Shown: piece after piece, positions 14,984 through 22,446 of the stretch | Numbering within the stretch: the stretch's first letter is position 1 | Layout: every line of letters begins with the position of its first letter | Source of the DNA: Chlorobium sp. | GTDB taxonomy: Bacteria > Bacteroidota > Chlorobiia > Chlorobiales > Chlorobiaceae | DNA: 28,955 bases | Direction: 5' to 3' | Assembly: GCA_028280025.1 (NCBI GenBank) | Contig: JANQMO010000021.1 | Location: 1-28,955 of the forward strand | Program-made: the position numbers and the translations under genes | The notes under the pieces: model-generated | The model's input: the letters and a program-made list of their open reading frames with translations, nothing else | Told to the model about the DNA's origin: nothing | Databases searched by the model: none

Positions 14984-16237
14984 CTACTGTATGTGCCTGT
15001 AAAAGGTTAGTGAATCCTCATTTTTTCCTTCCGGAAGCACACCGGGATGGAGAATTCGTATGAGATCCTCGAGGATCCTGTGGGGCTGAACCGCCCCCCG
15101 TTCCCAGTAGGCGTTTCCTCCGGCCGGATTCAGCTGTTTGTTGTTATTATAAACGTTACCAGCCCGTACCGATGCAAAATCACTGAAACGGATATCTTTT
15201 GCCAGCAGCTCGTCAAGGGTGAGAACCGTACCTGGATTGAGCCAGTATTCAGCATCGAGCGCAACAGGATAGACTGCTTCGATATCCATTTTGATGCTTC
15301 CGGTTTTTGCCCGGTCATTCCAGTGGTAGCCGGCCCCTGCATCCCTGAGCAACGCTGCAACATAACTGTTCCCTCCCGGCACAAACCAGGCATCCTTGAA
15401 CGGCATTCCAGGAATAACCAATGGGCGATGCGATACCGAATCGGTCAGAGCCGCGAGAGTGTTATAGGACGTTTCAATTCCAGCAAATTTTTCAGCGGCT
15501 AACTCCTCGCGATCGAAAAGGGCTGCATAGAGTTTGAGCCATTCCGTCCGGCCCAATGGCGAGGATTCGAGCCACTCGGCGACAACAAGAACAGGAATTC
15601 CTGCGCTTTTCAGCGCCTGATAGTCGGTTTTTCGTGAAGCCGGCAAAGCGGTCGCAACGAGTACATCAGGATCCAGTTCCAGAATGACCTCCATATTGGG
15701 ACTGAACGGCATACCTATTTCTGCAATATCACCGTTTCTGATCCTCGTCTGCAGGAAAGGGTTATTGACATATTCAGGACGGGCAACGGCAACGATCCTG
15801 TCGGCACAACCAAGCAGATCGACATATCCTATATGCGTCGTTGAAAACAGTGCAACACGTTCAACAGGAGTCCTGATCGTGAGGTAGTTGTGAAATCCTT
15901 CAGGAACCGGCGTATCTGCAGGAAGGAGCAGATACCGAAGGGTATCGTTCCTGCCTTCGAGACCGATTGTAATTGTCAATGTCCTGAATCCGTCATGGTT
16001 CTGCACGCTGAATCCTGCGGCATGGGAAAGAAAAACGTCAGAACTATCACCCGGCCTGATAACCGCAGCTTGCGAGCCTCCGCCTGAAGAAACACCTCCC
16101 GATTCGCTGCTGCATCCGTAAAGGCCTGCGGACAGAACAATGAAAAACAAAAACAAGGGAAAAAACCGCCCTGATTTCGAAACATAATGGTGAACCGCCA
16201 CCATCAGACCATATGTGATCTTCCTCATAAATAACAT
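14984..16237 (-). CDS. btuF: Corrinoid ABC transporter substrate-binding lipoprotein, first copy
   Basis: This is the first gene after the cobalamin riboswitch of unit C: 417 residues from the ATG at 16237. A signal sequence ends at LYGC, a good lipobox, with Cys42 the lipidation site, followed by a Ser/Gly linker. The rest is a periplasmic-binding domain (AVARPEYVNNPF, LELDPDVLVAT, DAEYWLNPGTV, AGNVYNNNKQ, ILEDLIRILHP). The ATG at 16237 gives a long 41-residue leader. The ATG at 16204 would give a more usual 30-residue one, and no start has a strong Shine-Dalgarno site. The riboswitch hairpin (16241-16255) ends three bases from the ATG, which suits control of translation. Confidence 0.88.
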   Translation of the reverse strand: MLFMRKITYGLMVAVHHYVSKSGRFFPLFLFFIVLSAGLYGCSSESGGVSSGGGSQAAVIRPGDSSDVFLSHAAGFSVQNHDGFRTLTITIGLEGRNDTLRYLLLPADTPVPEGFHNYLTIRTPVERVALFSTTHIGYVDLLGCADRIVAVARPEYVNNPFLQTRIRNGDIAEIGMPFSPNMEVILELDPDVLVATALPASRKTDYQALKSAGIPVLVVAEWLESSPLGRTEWLKLYAALFDREELAAEKFAGIETSYNTLAALTDSVSHRPLVIPGMPFKDAWFVPGGNSYVAALLRDAGAGYHWNDRAKTGSIKMDIEAVYPVALDAEYWLNPGTVLTLDELLAKDIRFSDFASVRAGNVYNNNKQLNPAGGNAYWERGAVQPHRILEDLIRILHPGVLPEGKNEDSLTFYRHIQ

Positions 16238-16240
16238 GCT

Positions 16241-16255
16241 GCTTTAACCCGAAGC
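16241..16255 (-). promoter_or_regulatory. Riboswitch expression-platform hairpin, CGGG loop (unit C)
   Basis: On the minus strand GCTTCGGGTTAAAGC can fold as a four-pair stem (GCTT/AAGC) with loop CGGGTTA. The loop is complementary to the CCCG of GTACCCGC in the aptamer. This fits the L13 partner of the L5-L13 kissing loop known for cobalamin riboswitches. It lies three bases before the btuF ATG, so docking in the ligand-bound state could block initiation. Confidence 0.5.
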
Positions 16256-16261
16256 GATCGA

Positions 16262-16445
16262 ATTCATGGCAGGTCTTCTGACTTTCCCAGCTCCGACAGC
16301 CTTCCCGTTCCAGTGGCCCGGAACAGTGGCATAAATATCGGAATATGTCGATCGGCAACATGCCGACGCGGGATTACAGCAGCGGGTACTGTTCCGGATT
16401 TTCACCGGATTCCCTTTTAAGCCCGGCAAACATGCGGGGCACCAT
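16262..16445 (-). promoter_or_regulatory. Cobalamin riboswitch of the uptake/salvage operon
   Basis: The minus strand shows the AdoCbl riboswitch landmarks in order: AAAAGGGAATCCGGTGAAAA, AATCCGGAACAGTACCCGC, the GCCACTG core (around 16310-16318) and the B12 box AAGTCAGAAGACCTGCC (16269-16285). It precedes btuF-btuC-btuD and the salvage genes, so these are repressed when adenosylcobalamin is plentiful. Its P1 region differs from that of the two other riboswitches in the window. Confidence 0.93.
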
Positions 16446-16457
16446 AATATTGATCAA

Positions 16458-16485
16458 AGAATACCGAAAACTCTTGATCCGTCAA
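16458..16485 (-). promoter_or_regulatory. Predicted sigma70 promoter of the uptake/salvage operon
   Basis: The minus strand carries TTGACG (16485-16480), a 16-bp spacer and TATTCT (16463-16458). Both match the consensus at five of six and four of six positions. The predicted start falls near 16450, just before the riboswitch aptamer, as expected. Confidence 0.6.
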
Positions 16486-16515
16486 ACTATTTTTCGTGCA
16501 CTTCCATAACCATTA

Positions 16516-16821
16516 TCAGTCGAGATAGTCCACATAATGCTCGAAATCATCCCGGGGAGGAAACGAGATGGCTTCTGCAGCACAAACCTTCATGCATGCA
16601 CTGCAGAGAACAATACAGTTATATGGATTTGCGACCGTCATTTTCGGGCGGCGCTTCAAGCCGTCCTCAACTGCTGCAGACGAGAAAACATCTTTCGGAC
16701 AATAATCGTAACAGGAACTGCAGCTGTTGCATAAATCAGGATCGATAACCGGAAACCAGGCTATTTCCTCCCTTGGTGCTTTCAAACGACGGCGTCTTCT
16801 TTTTTTCTGTGGTTCACTCAT
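16516..16821 (-). CDS. Two-[4Fe-4S] ferredoxin-like protein
   Basis: This 101-residue protein has a very basic N-terminus (QKKRRRRRLK) and eight cysteines in two sets: C31-x2-C34-x2-C37-x3-C41-P, and C69-x3-C73-x2-C76-x3-C80. The first is a standard 4Fe-4S motif; the second has three residues in its first gap instead of two. It is probably an electron carrier, possibly serving cobalt reduction before adenosylation or a reductive step of the pathway, but no partner is shown. It is co-directional with btuB (92 bp gap) in unit B. The ATG at 16821 lacks a Shine-Dalgarno site; a mini-cistron and a hairpin lie just upstream. Ferredoxin-like genes occur in other cobalamin loci. Confidence 0.85.
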   Translation of the reverse strand: MSEPQKKRRRRRLKAPREEIAWFPVIDPDLCNSCSSCYDYCPKDVFSSAAVEDGLKRRPKMTVANPYNCIVLCSACMKVCAAEAISFPPRDDFEHYVDYLD

Positions 16822-16828
16822 CAGCGCT

Positions 16829-16849
16829 TTACAGTTTCTTGTTTTCCAT
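16829..16849 (-). CDS. Mini-cistron MENKKL ahead of the ferredoxin
   Basis: On the minus strand AAGGAGG (16860-16854) is followed four bases on by ATG (16849) and six codons, MENKKL, ending in TAA (16829-16831). The ferredoxin ATG (16821) begins seven bases later in another frame. This is the only strong ribosome-binding site near the ferredoxin, so translation of the ferredoxin may depend on termination and restart. The peptide itself is unlikely to have a function. Confidence 0.4.
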   Translation of the reverse strand: MENKKL

Positions 16850-16884
16850 CAGCCCTCCTTTCTCTGTTATGAAGGAGGCGCTGA
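16849..16884 (-). promoter_or_regulatory. Hairpin sequestering the Shine-Dalgarno site before the ferredoxin
   Basis: The arms 16872-16884 and 16849-16860 pair as TCAGC plus CCTCCTT against AAGGAGG plus GCTGA, with one bulged base and an 11-nt loop. The AAGGAGG arm is the ribosome-binding site of the mini-cistron, so the stem hides it. No T-run follows, which argues against a simple terminator. It could tune ferredoxin synthesis relative to btuB or protect the btuB 3' end. Confidence 0.6.
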
Positions 16885-16913
16885 CGGAGAAAAAGATAAC
16901 AGGACAAACAACG

Positions 16914-18818
16914 TTAAAACGATACCATGTACCCGAGGCGGGCAAGCCTTCCAGGCTCGTAGTAAACATATCGGCTTCTTGCATCCTCGACGAGATTGCC
17001 GGTTGTCTGAATCTCGGTATCGAACAGATTATCGACGGCCAGGGTCACATAACCCTTCCAGGCCCTGATTTTTCCGGTCATGTCAAACGCTGCATAATTT
17101 TCAAGCCCGTCCTCTCTTCCTGCAAGTATCCGGCATTTCAGATCGAGATTGAATGGCTCTGCTGCATAGGAAATCCCGAATGTGTTCTGGAACTTCGGAC
17201 CTGGCTGGTACTCTTCGCCATCTGTATCTTCTGCAGTAGGTTCCGCCCAATAGCCGGCAGCAGAAAACGAGACATCGGCAAGAAAGCCGCTATGCCGGGT
17301 AAATGGATAGAGCCCCAGATTCCACTCGATGCCTTTTGATTTAAATGAACCGGCATTGAAATAATGGTAAGGTCTCCCCTGCGATCTGTCTATCTCGATT
17401 TTGTCCTTGTAGGTCATGTAAAATCCTGCCAGCCTTGCGGATAGATGCTCCGTATCCCATTTGAATCCCGCCTCATAGGTCCATCCTGATTCGGGTTCAA
17501 GATCCGGATTTCCAACGACTATCCGGCCTACGTAGTACATCTGTGTAAAGGTAGGCGCCTGGAAGGCCTTGCCTGCATTGGCAAACAGGTTGAGATATTC
17601 AGTAGCCTCCCATGTTATACCGGCACTTGGCAAAAACGCATCGTAATCCGTGGTGCCTTCCTCGTTATCGATAAACTGCTCACGAATTCCGATCGTAGTG
17701 ATCAGTTCGCTGGACAGATCAGCCTTGAATTCGCCGAACACACTGTAATCATTGCGATACCTTTCACCGTAATTATTTTCGTAGTCGGCAAAACGGTGAA
17801 CGTAATCCGCACCTGCTATAAGCTGGAACCCTTCTCCAAATTCGAACCGATAATCCGTCTCTGCTCCATAATTGTAAGTCAAACGTTCGAGTTCAGGTTC
17901 GTCCATCACATCGTTGACATAATCGGTTGTCAAACGTTGATCATAAACACCGTATGCTTTAGCCTTGAAACGGTCGTTTTCGTAGCGAAAACCGAGATAA
18001 TGAAAAGTGCTTTCCTGATCCGTTCTCTCGACCTTTCCGGAATCATAGCGATCGATAAAGGCAGTTTCATACCATGAAAACTGATAGTCGATATAGGTAT
18101 TCGTAACCGGAGAAGCGTTCAGATTGATCATGTATTTGTTCGTTTCACCAAGCGCAATCGTATGTTCATTCGATATGTCCCTGCCGATATCGTCCAGTTC
18201 TCCCATATGCTGGTAACGCACACCCGCACTAATGCCTGGCAGACTGATACTGACGCCATGATTCATCCACGCTTCATTGCCGAACTCAATTGATGCCGTC
18301 CCGCTTTTTTCATCGAACGGCTTTTTGGTCACGATATTGATAACACCTGCCATGGCATCTGCACCGTAGAGCGTCGATGCCGCGCCTTTCAGCACCTCGA
18401 TACGCTCAATCTGCTCAACAGGGATGGCACTGAGGTCATACCCTTTGCTCGAGGCCTGCTGTATCGGCATACCGTTGATGAGGATCAATTCCCCGTCCTC
18501 GATGCCCCTGATAAACACTGCGCTGTTCATTCCCTGCCTGTTGATACCCATCGGCGCAAGGGATTTGTAACCCAGGCCTCCGATTCTGTTGAGGGCTTCC
18601 ATCACGTTCGATGCTCCGGTTTCCTTGAGTTTTTCGCTGTCGGCAACCGTAATGAAACGCGAGCTTTCTTTCTCATTAACGGGAAAGCGGGTAGCGGTCA
18701 CAACCAGCTCATTGCCCATGACATAAGACAGAGTGTTGTCTTGCCCTGTTTCTTCAGCATGTAGTGCGTGCTGACAGCATACGCATGCCAAGAGAAATAC
18801 GATGATTTTTTTCTTCAT
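16914..18818 (-). CDS. btuB: TonB-dependent outer-membrane cobalamin receptor BtuB
   Basis: This is a 634-residue TonB-dependent receptor that takes corrinoids across the outer membrane. It has a signal peptide (1-21, ending HALHA), a TonB-box-like ELVVTATRFPV (37-47), a plug domain to about 170 (FIRGIEDGELILINGMP, IERIEVLKGAASTLYGADA, GVINIVTKKP) and a barrel ending in phenylalanine (YMVSF), the usual outer-membrane insertion signal. The length matches E. coli BtuB (614 residues). A cobalamin riboswitch lies upstream, with a leader of about 270 nt between. Substrate assignment rests on the riboswitch and neighbours; by sequence alone a siderophore receptor would be possible. Confidence 0.92.
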   Translation of the reverse strand: MKKKIIVFLLACVCCQHALHAEETGQDNTLSYVMGNELVVTATRFPVNEKESSRFITVADSEKLKETGASNVMEALNRIGGLGYKSLAPMGINRQGMNSAVFIRGIEDGELILINGMPIQQASSKGYDLSAIPVEQIERIEVLKGAASTLYGADAMAGVINIVTKKPFDEKSGTASIEFGNEAWMNHGVSISLPGISAGVRYQHMGELDDIGRDISNEHTIALGETNKYMINLNASPVTNTYIDYQFSWYETAFIDRYDSGKVERTDQESTFHYLGFRYENDRFKAKAYGVYDQRLTTDYVNDVMDEPELERLTYNYGAETDYRFEFGEGFQLIAGADYVHRFADYENNYGERYRNDYSVFGEFKADLSSELITTIGIREQFIDNEEGTTDYDAFLPSAGITWEATEYLNLFANAGKAFQAPTFTQMYYVGRIVVGNPDLEPESGWTYEAGFKWDTEHLSARLAGFYMTYKDKIEIDRSQGRPYHYFNAGSFKSKGIEWNLGLYPFTRHSGFLADVSFSAAGYWAEPTAEDTDGEEYQPGPKFQNTFGISYAAEPFNLDLKCRILAGREDGLENYAAFDMTGKIRAWKGYVTLAVDNLFDTEIQTTGNLVEDARSRYVYYEPGRLARLGYMVSF

Positions 18819-19089
18819 GTGTCGGCCTGTTTTCAGTTTTGAAATGACAACTGAACCACAGGGTTGTCTATTGGCAGCAAGGAGTATGAGGAATGCGCAA
18901 TGCTGACTCCAAACAGGAAATACACCGACAAGGCGATACAGCAGTACCGGTAATCAAAGAGCCCTGACGCAACAGAGAATATCCTGGCGCCGACAGTTAT
19001 CCTGTTTTTTAAATGTGCAGACAGCTTGATACATCATGATCTTCTTTGCCTGAGACTAGAAACCCGTAGTCTGGTTTTTATGCAAAAAC
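18819..19089 (-). other. Long leader between riboswitch and btuB
   Basis: About 270 nt separate the aptamer from the btuB ATG. It begins with the shared hairpin (19053-19072). The rest has no second riboswitch or T-tract terminator. Two small minus-strand frames are open: one of 27 codons from ATG 19037 to 18954, and one of 66 codons without an ATG (19033 to 18833) with a hydrophobic run. I do not call either as a gene. Confidence 0.5.
19053..19072 (-). promoter_or_regulatory. Riboswitch expression-platform hairpin, CGGG loop (btuB)
   Basis: The minus-strand AGACTACGGGTTTCTAGTCT folds as a six-pair stem with loop CGGGTTTC. The loop's CGGG is complementary to CCCG in CTGTACCCGC of the adjacent aptamer, as expected for L13 pairing with L5. 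The surrounding block, read on the plus strand as TGCCTGA then AACCCGTAGTCT, recurs after the riboswitch of unit A. Confidence 0.55.
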
Positions 19090-19306
19090 ATAACTGGCAG
19101 GTCTCCTGACTTTTGCAGCATACATCTGTTGCAAACCTTCCCGCGCATTTCCGGGAGGAAACATCGCAGTGATTGGCAACACCTGTTTTTCTTGCAGCAT
19201 GGAGCCATGCTTCATAAAAAACAGGAAACCGCTATACAGTTGCGGGTACAGTGTGCGAATCTCACGCACTTCCCTATTCTCCGGCTTTCAAACCGGCACC
19301 AGTTAT
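19090..19306 (-). promoter_or_regulatory. Cobalamin riboswitch of btuB
   Basis: The closing stem P1 is ATAACTGG (19306-19299) with CCAGTTAT (19097-19090). Between lie GCCGGAGAATAGGGAAGTGC, CTGTACCCGCAACTGT, a variable arm, the GCCAATCACTGCGATG core and the B12 box AAAGTCAGGAGACCTGCC. It is closely similar to the riboswitch at 28736-28949. It controls btuB and probably the ferredoxin behind it. Confidence 0.95.
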
Positions 19307-19329
19307 AATTGAAAGAACAACATTGTGAG

Positions 19330-19357
19330 TAGATACAAAAAAAAACAATCCTGACAA
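19330..19357 (-). promoter_or_regulatory. Possible promoter of the btuB riboswitch
   Basis: The minus strand reads TTGTCA (19357-19352), then 16 bp containing nine T, then TATCTA (19335-19330). The -35 box is good and the -10 box is weak. The position, about 25 bp before the aptamer, is right. The remainder of 19307-19435 holds no gene and no clear terminator for unit A. Confidence 0.35.
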
Positions 19358-19435
19358 ACCCTATATATACAAGCAATTACTGCGCCGGACAGTTTTACCT
19401 CAATACTACAGCACCAGTATATGTTTCCAGGCCCA

Positions 19436-20326
19436 TCAGCTGTTTTCGGCTAATTTTTCCAGTGATTCTCCTAAATGATCGACCCAGATATCAACAAAAT
19501 CACCAAACTCGGCAGTCCCTTTCATTACAGGTACGCACTCTATCCCGGCTCCTGTCAATATCGATATCCATGAATCGTCTTCATCACCGGCCATATCGTT
19601 TTTGGCATGATCACCTGCAACTGACATGAAAGGTATCAGATAGGCTTTTTTGATTTTCTTTTCGAGCAAAAGCTTTTTCAACAGCCCCACCTCAGGATAT
19701 CCTTCTACCGTACCAACAAAGATATTGGGATCATCAAGCTGCAGCCGGAACATCAACGCTGTATAAAACGCATTTGCCGGATGATGTGTTCCGTGCCCCA
19801 TCAGAACCACTGCATCTTCTTTTGAGCGTTTGACCGGGATTGTTGCCTGAATGGCATTTACAACATGTTCCATATCCTCCTGTGTACTCATAAGAGGATA
19901 TCCTAAAACAAGATTCCTGAATCCTCCCGTCGTCCTGAATGCACCTACAGTTCGACGGAGATCGTGAAATTCTGCACCTGCAATGGTATGAAGAGACTGA
20001 ACGGCAACATGGGTAAACTGTTCATCCTGCATCTTTGCCAGTGCCGTTTCAGGTGAATCGAGAGACGTTCCCTGCCTGGCAAGTTTATCACGGATAATAC
20101 GCGAAGTATAAGCCCAGCGAACAGGTATCCCCGGATAGGAAGCTTTTACTTCCCTGTCGATATTCTCAAACGATACCTGTGCGGATTTTTCACTTGATCC
20201 GAAAGCGACCAGTAGAATCCCATCCTTTCTCGGGCGATCTCGCACATCTGCCCCAAGACTTTCGACTGCGATCAGGCTCAGCATGACAGAAATAATCAAA
20301 GCTCTCGTCTTTACAGTTGTAATCAT
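19436..20326 (-). CDS. cbiK: Secreted (periplasmic) sirohydrochlorin cobaltochelatase CbiK-P
   Basis: This 296-residue class II chelatase resembles the Desulfovibrio CbiK-P, which is exported and can insert cobalt into sirohydrochlorin. A signal peptide is seen at 1-25 (TRALIISVMLSLIAVESLGA). The metal-site residues expected of the family are present: His178 in LMGHGTHHP, Glu208 in VEGYPE and His240 in SVAGDHAKNDM. The fold's N-terminal strand is ILLVAFGSS. It overlaps the cytoplasmic paralogue by ATGA and is the last gene of unit A, just ahead of the btuB riboswitch. Since its substrate is made in the cytoplasm, the exported form may instead handle cobalt or haem in the periplasm; that is inference. 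Confidence 0.9.
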   Translation of the reverse strand: MITTVKTRALIISVMLSLIAVESLGADVRDRPRKDGILLVAFGSSEKSAQVSFENIDREVKASYPGIPVRWAYTSRIIRDKLARQGTSLDSPETALAKMQDEQFTHVAVQSLHTIAGAEFHDLRRTVGAFRTTGGFRNLVLGYPLMSTQEDMEHVVNAIQATIPVKRSKEDAVVLMGHGTHHPANAFYTALMFRLQLDDPNIFVGTVEGYPEVGLLKKLLLEKKIKKAYLIPFMSVAGDHAKNDMAGDEDDSWISILTGAGIECVPVMKGTAEFGDFVDIWVDHLGESLEKLAENS

Positions 20327-21303
20327 TTTCTTCTCCGGTTTTCTTTTTCCTCCTGTTTCGGCACAGCGGCTTTTTCTGCCGTCTGCAGATCAACACCATT
20401 CTCATCGGCTGTTTCCTGGATTCTTTTCACAAAAACATCCGCAAAGGTATCGTTGGAGCCCAAACCCTCCATTGAAACATCGACATGAATGCCGATCGAT
20501 CCGATCCTGCTTTTCCAGGATTCAGGACCATCGTTATTGATATCGTTATGCGCATGATCTCCGGCTGTAATCATAAAAGGTTTTAAAAGAACCTGCTTCA
20601 CATCATCTTTTCCAAGCTCCCGAACAATCTCTTCGATTCCCGGATACCCTTCGACCATGCCGATGTAAACTTTTACGCCGGGATAGCTGTCCCGCATTGT
20701 CTTTTGCGCTTCAAGAAAAGCCCCTGATGAAAAAAAATCATTCCCGTGGCCAACATAAACTACCGCAGACCCTTTGTTTTCCGCCCTCGAAAAATCAACG
20801 CCCAGCGCCCCGACGACCTCAGTGATATCATCTGTGTGATCGTGCTCGATCCCGTATGTACCCAGAGCAGGCCTCGACAACATTATTGTTTCAAAAGGAG
20901 CCCATGCTTTTTTTATCGTCCTGATAGACTGGAGCGCCCTGACATATGACTGCAGATCCTCATACTGCTCCCCATGATACATATGGGTAGGCTGAACGAT
21001 AATGGTCCTGTAGTTTTCGTTCTGAAGATTTCCAACCGCTCCCAGAAAACCGGGAGCAGACATTATTTCCTCTGAAACCCCCTGTTCGAGCCATTTATCA
21101 GGCTTTCTCCTTCTTGTCGCCCAGATATTTCTGATCCTGTTCGAGGTAAAACAAATTCTTGTTTCTATTCCGGGAAAACGTTCCTGCACCCTTTTTTTGA
21201 TGTTTTCAAGTGATGCAAGAGCCACCGGATAACTGGTGCCGAAATGTGCGAGAAGAATGGCTTTTTTGTTGATCTGCCGTCGTATCTTGTTTTTTTGACT
21301 CAT
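20323..21303 (-). CDS. cbiK: Cytoplasmic sirohydrochlorin cobaltochelatase CbiK
   Basis: CbiK inserts Co2+ into sirohydrochlorin, the committed step of anaerobic cobalamin synthesis. In 326 residues it has ILLAHFGTS (16-24), His186 in VYVGHGNDFF, Glu218 in VEGYPG and His250 in MITAGDHAHNDINND, the expected metal-binding residues. There is no signal peptide; the N-terminus is basic (QKNKIRRQINKK). The C-terminal 25 residues are charged (EEKENRRRK). It is longer than the Salmonella enzyme (264 residues). It follows cbiD after 48 bp and overlaps the secreted paralogue by 4 bp. The two copies are clearly diverged, so the duplication is old. Confidence 0.94.
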   Translation of the reverse strand: MSQKNKIRRQINKKAILLAHFGTSYPVALASLENIKKRVQERFPGIETRICFTSNRIRNIWATRRRKPDKWLEQGVSEEIMSAPGFLGAVGNLQNENYRTIIVQPTHMYHGEQYEDLQSYVRALQSIRTIKKAWAPFETIMLSRPALGTYGIEHDHTDDITEVVGALGVDFSRAENKGSAVVYVGHGNDFFSSGAFLEAQKTMRDSYPGVKVYIGMVEGYPGIEEIVRELGKDDVKQVLLKPFMITAGDHAHNDINNDGPESWKSRIGSIGIHVDVSMEGLGSNDTFADVFVKRIQETADENGVDLQTAEKAAVPKQEEKENRRRK

Positions 21304-21351
21304 ACTGAATACAGGTTCTCTCCCTTGCTTGTACTTTTTTTACATGGATAA

Positions 21352-22446
21352 TTATTGAATGACAATACAGTCCCCCTCGATATTCGAGAGCACAAACGTA
21401 AAACGCACTCCTTTTTCGACATACCGGCTGGTAACGGTGTAACACTCTCTTGCCAGTTCCCGGTAGAACGGCTCTTCTTTTCTGAAGGGAATGATTTCGG
21501 CAATATTTCTGACAAGCCTGAGGTCGTGTATCCTGCGGCAGACGTCAATGTCGTAACCGGTTTTTTCCGCAAGGCTTGCGATATAATCACGGTTCAGCGG
21601 CACGTTCCTGCTCGACATATCCAGTTCTCCCTGTGCCAGTTTTGTGGCTTTTGCCAGCATCACCCCGACAGCAACACTCTCAAAAGATTGATACTCCCGC
21701 ATCATCTCAAGCGTTTGTCCAAGCCTGTTGCCGTAATGAATAAAAGCCGGGTCCGGGAACAGGGGAAAGAGCTTTTTCAGGTGCTTTTCATTCCTCCTGC
21801 CCGATATCGTCACGATGTCCCGGCAGCCGTTCGAAGCGGCGACATCGAGAGAACGCCTGATACTCTCCAGGTATGCCTCTTCCGAATACGGTATGACAAT
21901 TCCGCTCGTTCCGATGATTGAAAGGCCACCCGTCACACCGAGCTTTTCGTTCATTGTTTTTTTGGCAACACCCTCACCGCCGGGAATAGACAGGGTGACT
22001 GAAACTCCTCCATCAATCCTGTAGTCTTTCAGAAGCAACCTCACGGCACGCGCGATCATCTCTCTCGGTACAGGATTGACAGCAGGCTCCCCGACAGGAA
22101 TACCAAGCCCGGAAAGTGTGACTGTTCCCACCCCTTCACCCTTCAGGAAAACAATCTCTCCCTTCGGAATATCCTTCCGGAGGCTCACGTCACTGCAAAT
22201 GATCAGCCCGTTGGTGACATCCGGATCATCACCGGCGTCTTTTCTGACACCGCATCGGGCACTCCCGGCGCTCAGAAAACACTCCTCGACCGGAAAAACT
22301 GCAGTATCCGCCGTCGACAGCGTAATGCTCACCGATTTCTGATGCTCCTGCCTCAATAATGCCTTGAGCGCCGCTGCAGTCGCAGCAGTTGCGCATGTTC
22401 CGGTCGTGTAACCGGTTCTTGGCTCTCTTCCGTCATTTTTCTGCAT
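21352..22446 (-). CDS. cbiD: Cobalt-precorrin-5B C1-methyltransferase CbiD
   Basis: CbiD methylates C1 of cobalt-precorrin-5B. The 364-residue chain opens with the family's signature GYTTGTCATAATAAA (12-26) and continues with conserved blocks VTLSGLGIPVGEPAVNPVPR, VTLSIPGGEGVAKKTMNEKLGV, GGLSIIGTSGIVIPYSEEAY and HYGNRLGQTLE. CbiD is unrelated in fold to the other methyltransferases here. The ATG at 22446 lies inside the end of cbiJ (14 bp overlap). Confidence 0.96.
   Translation of the reverse strand: MQKNDGREPRTGYTTGTCATAATAAALKALLRQEHQKSVSITLSTADTAVFPVEECFLSAGSARCGVRKDAGDDPDVTNGLIICSDVSLRKDIPKGEIVFLKGEGVGTVTLSGLGIPVGEPAVNPVPREMIARAVRLLLKDYRIDGGVSVTLSIPGGEGVAKKTMNEKLGVTGGLSIIGTSGIVIPYSEEAYLESIRRSLDVAASNGCRDIVTISGRRNEKHLKKLFPLFPDPAFIHYGNRLGQTLEMMREYQSFESVAVGVMLAKATKLAQGELDMSSRNVPLNRDYIASLAEKTGYDIDVCRRIHDLRLVRNIAEIIPFRKEEPFYRELARECYTVTSRYVEKGVRFTFVLSNIEGDCIVIQ

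Noticed and set aside
19078..19269. Minus-strand frame of 63 codons
   Set aside because: It lies inside the btuB riboswitch aptamer; the RNA motifs explain the sequence.
19336..19344. Run of nine T (minus strand) as terminator of the corrin-ring operon
   Set aside because: No GC-rich stem precedes it; it fits better as the spacer of a possible btuB promoter.
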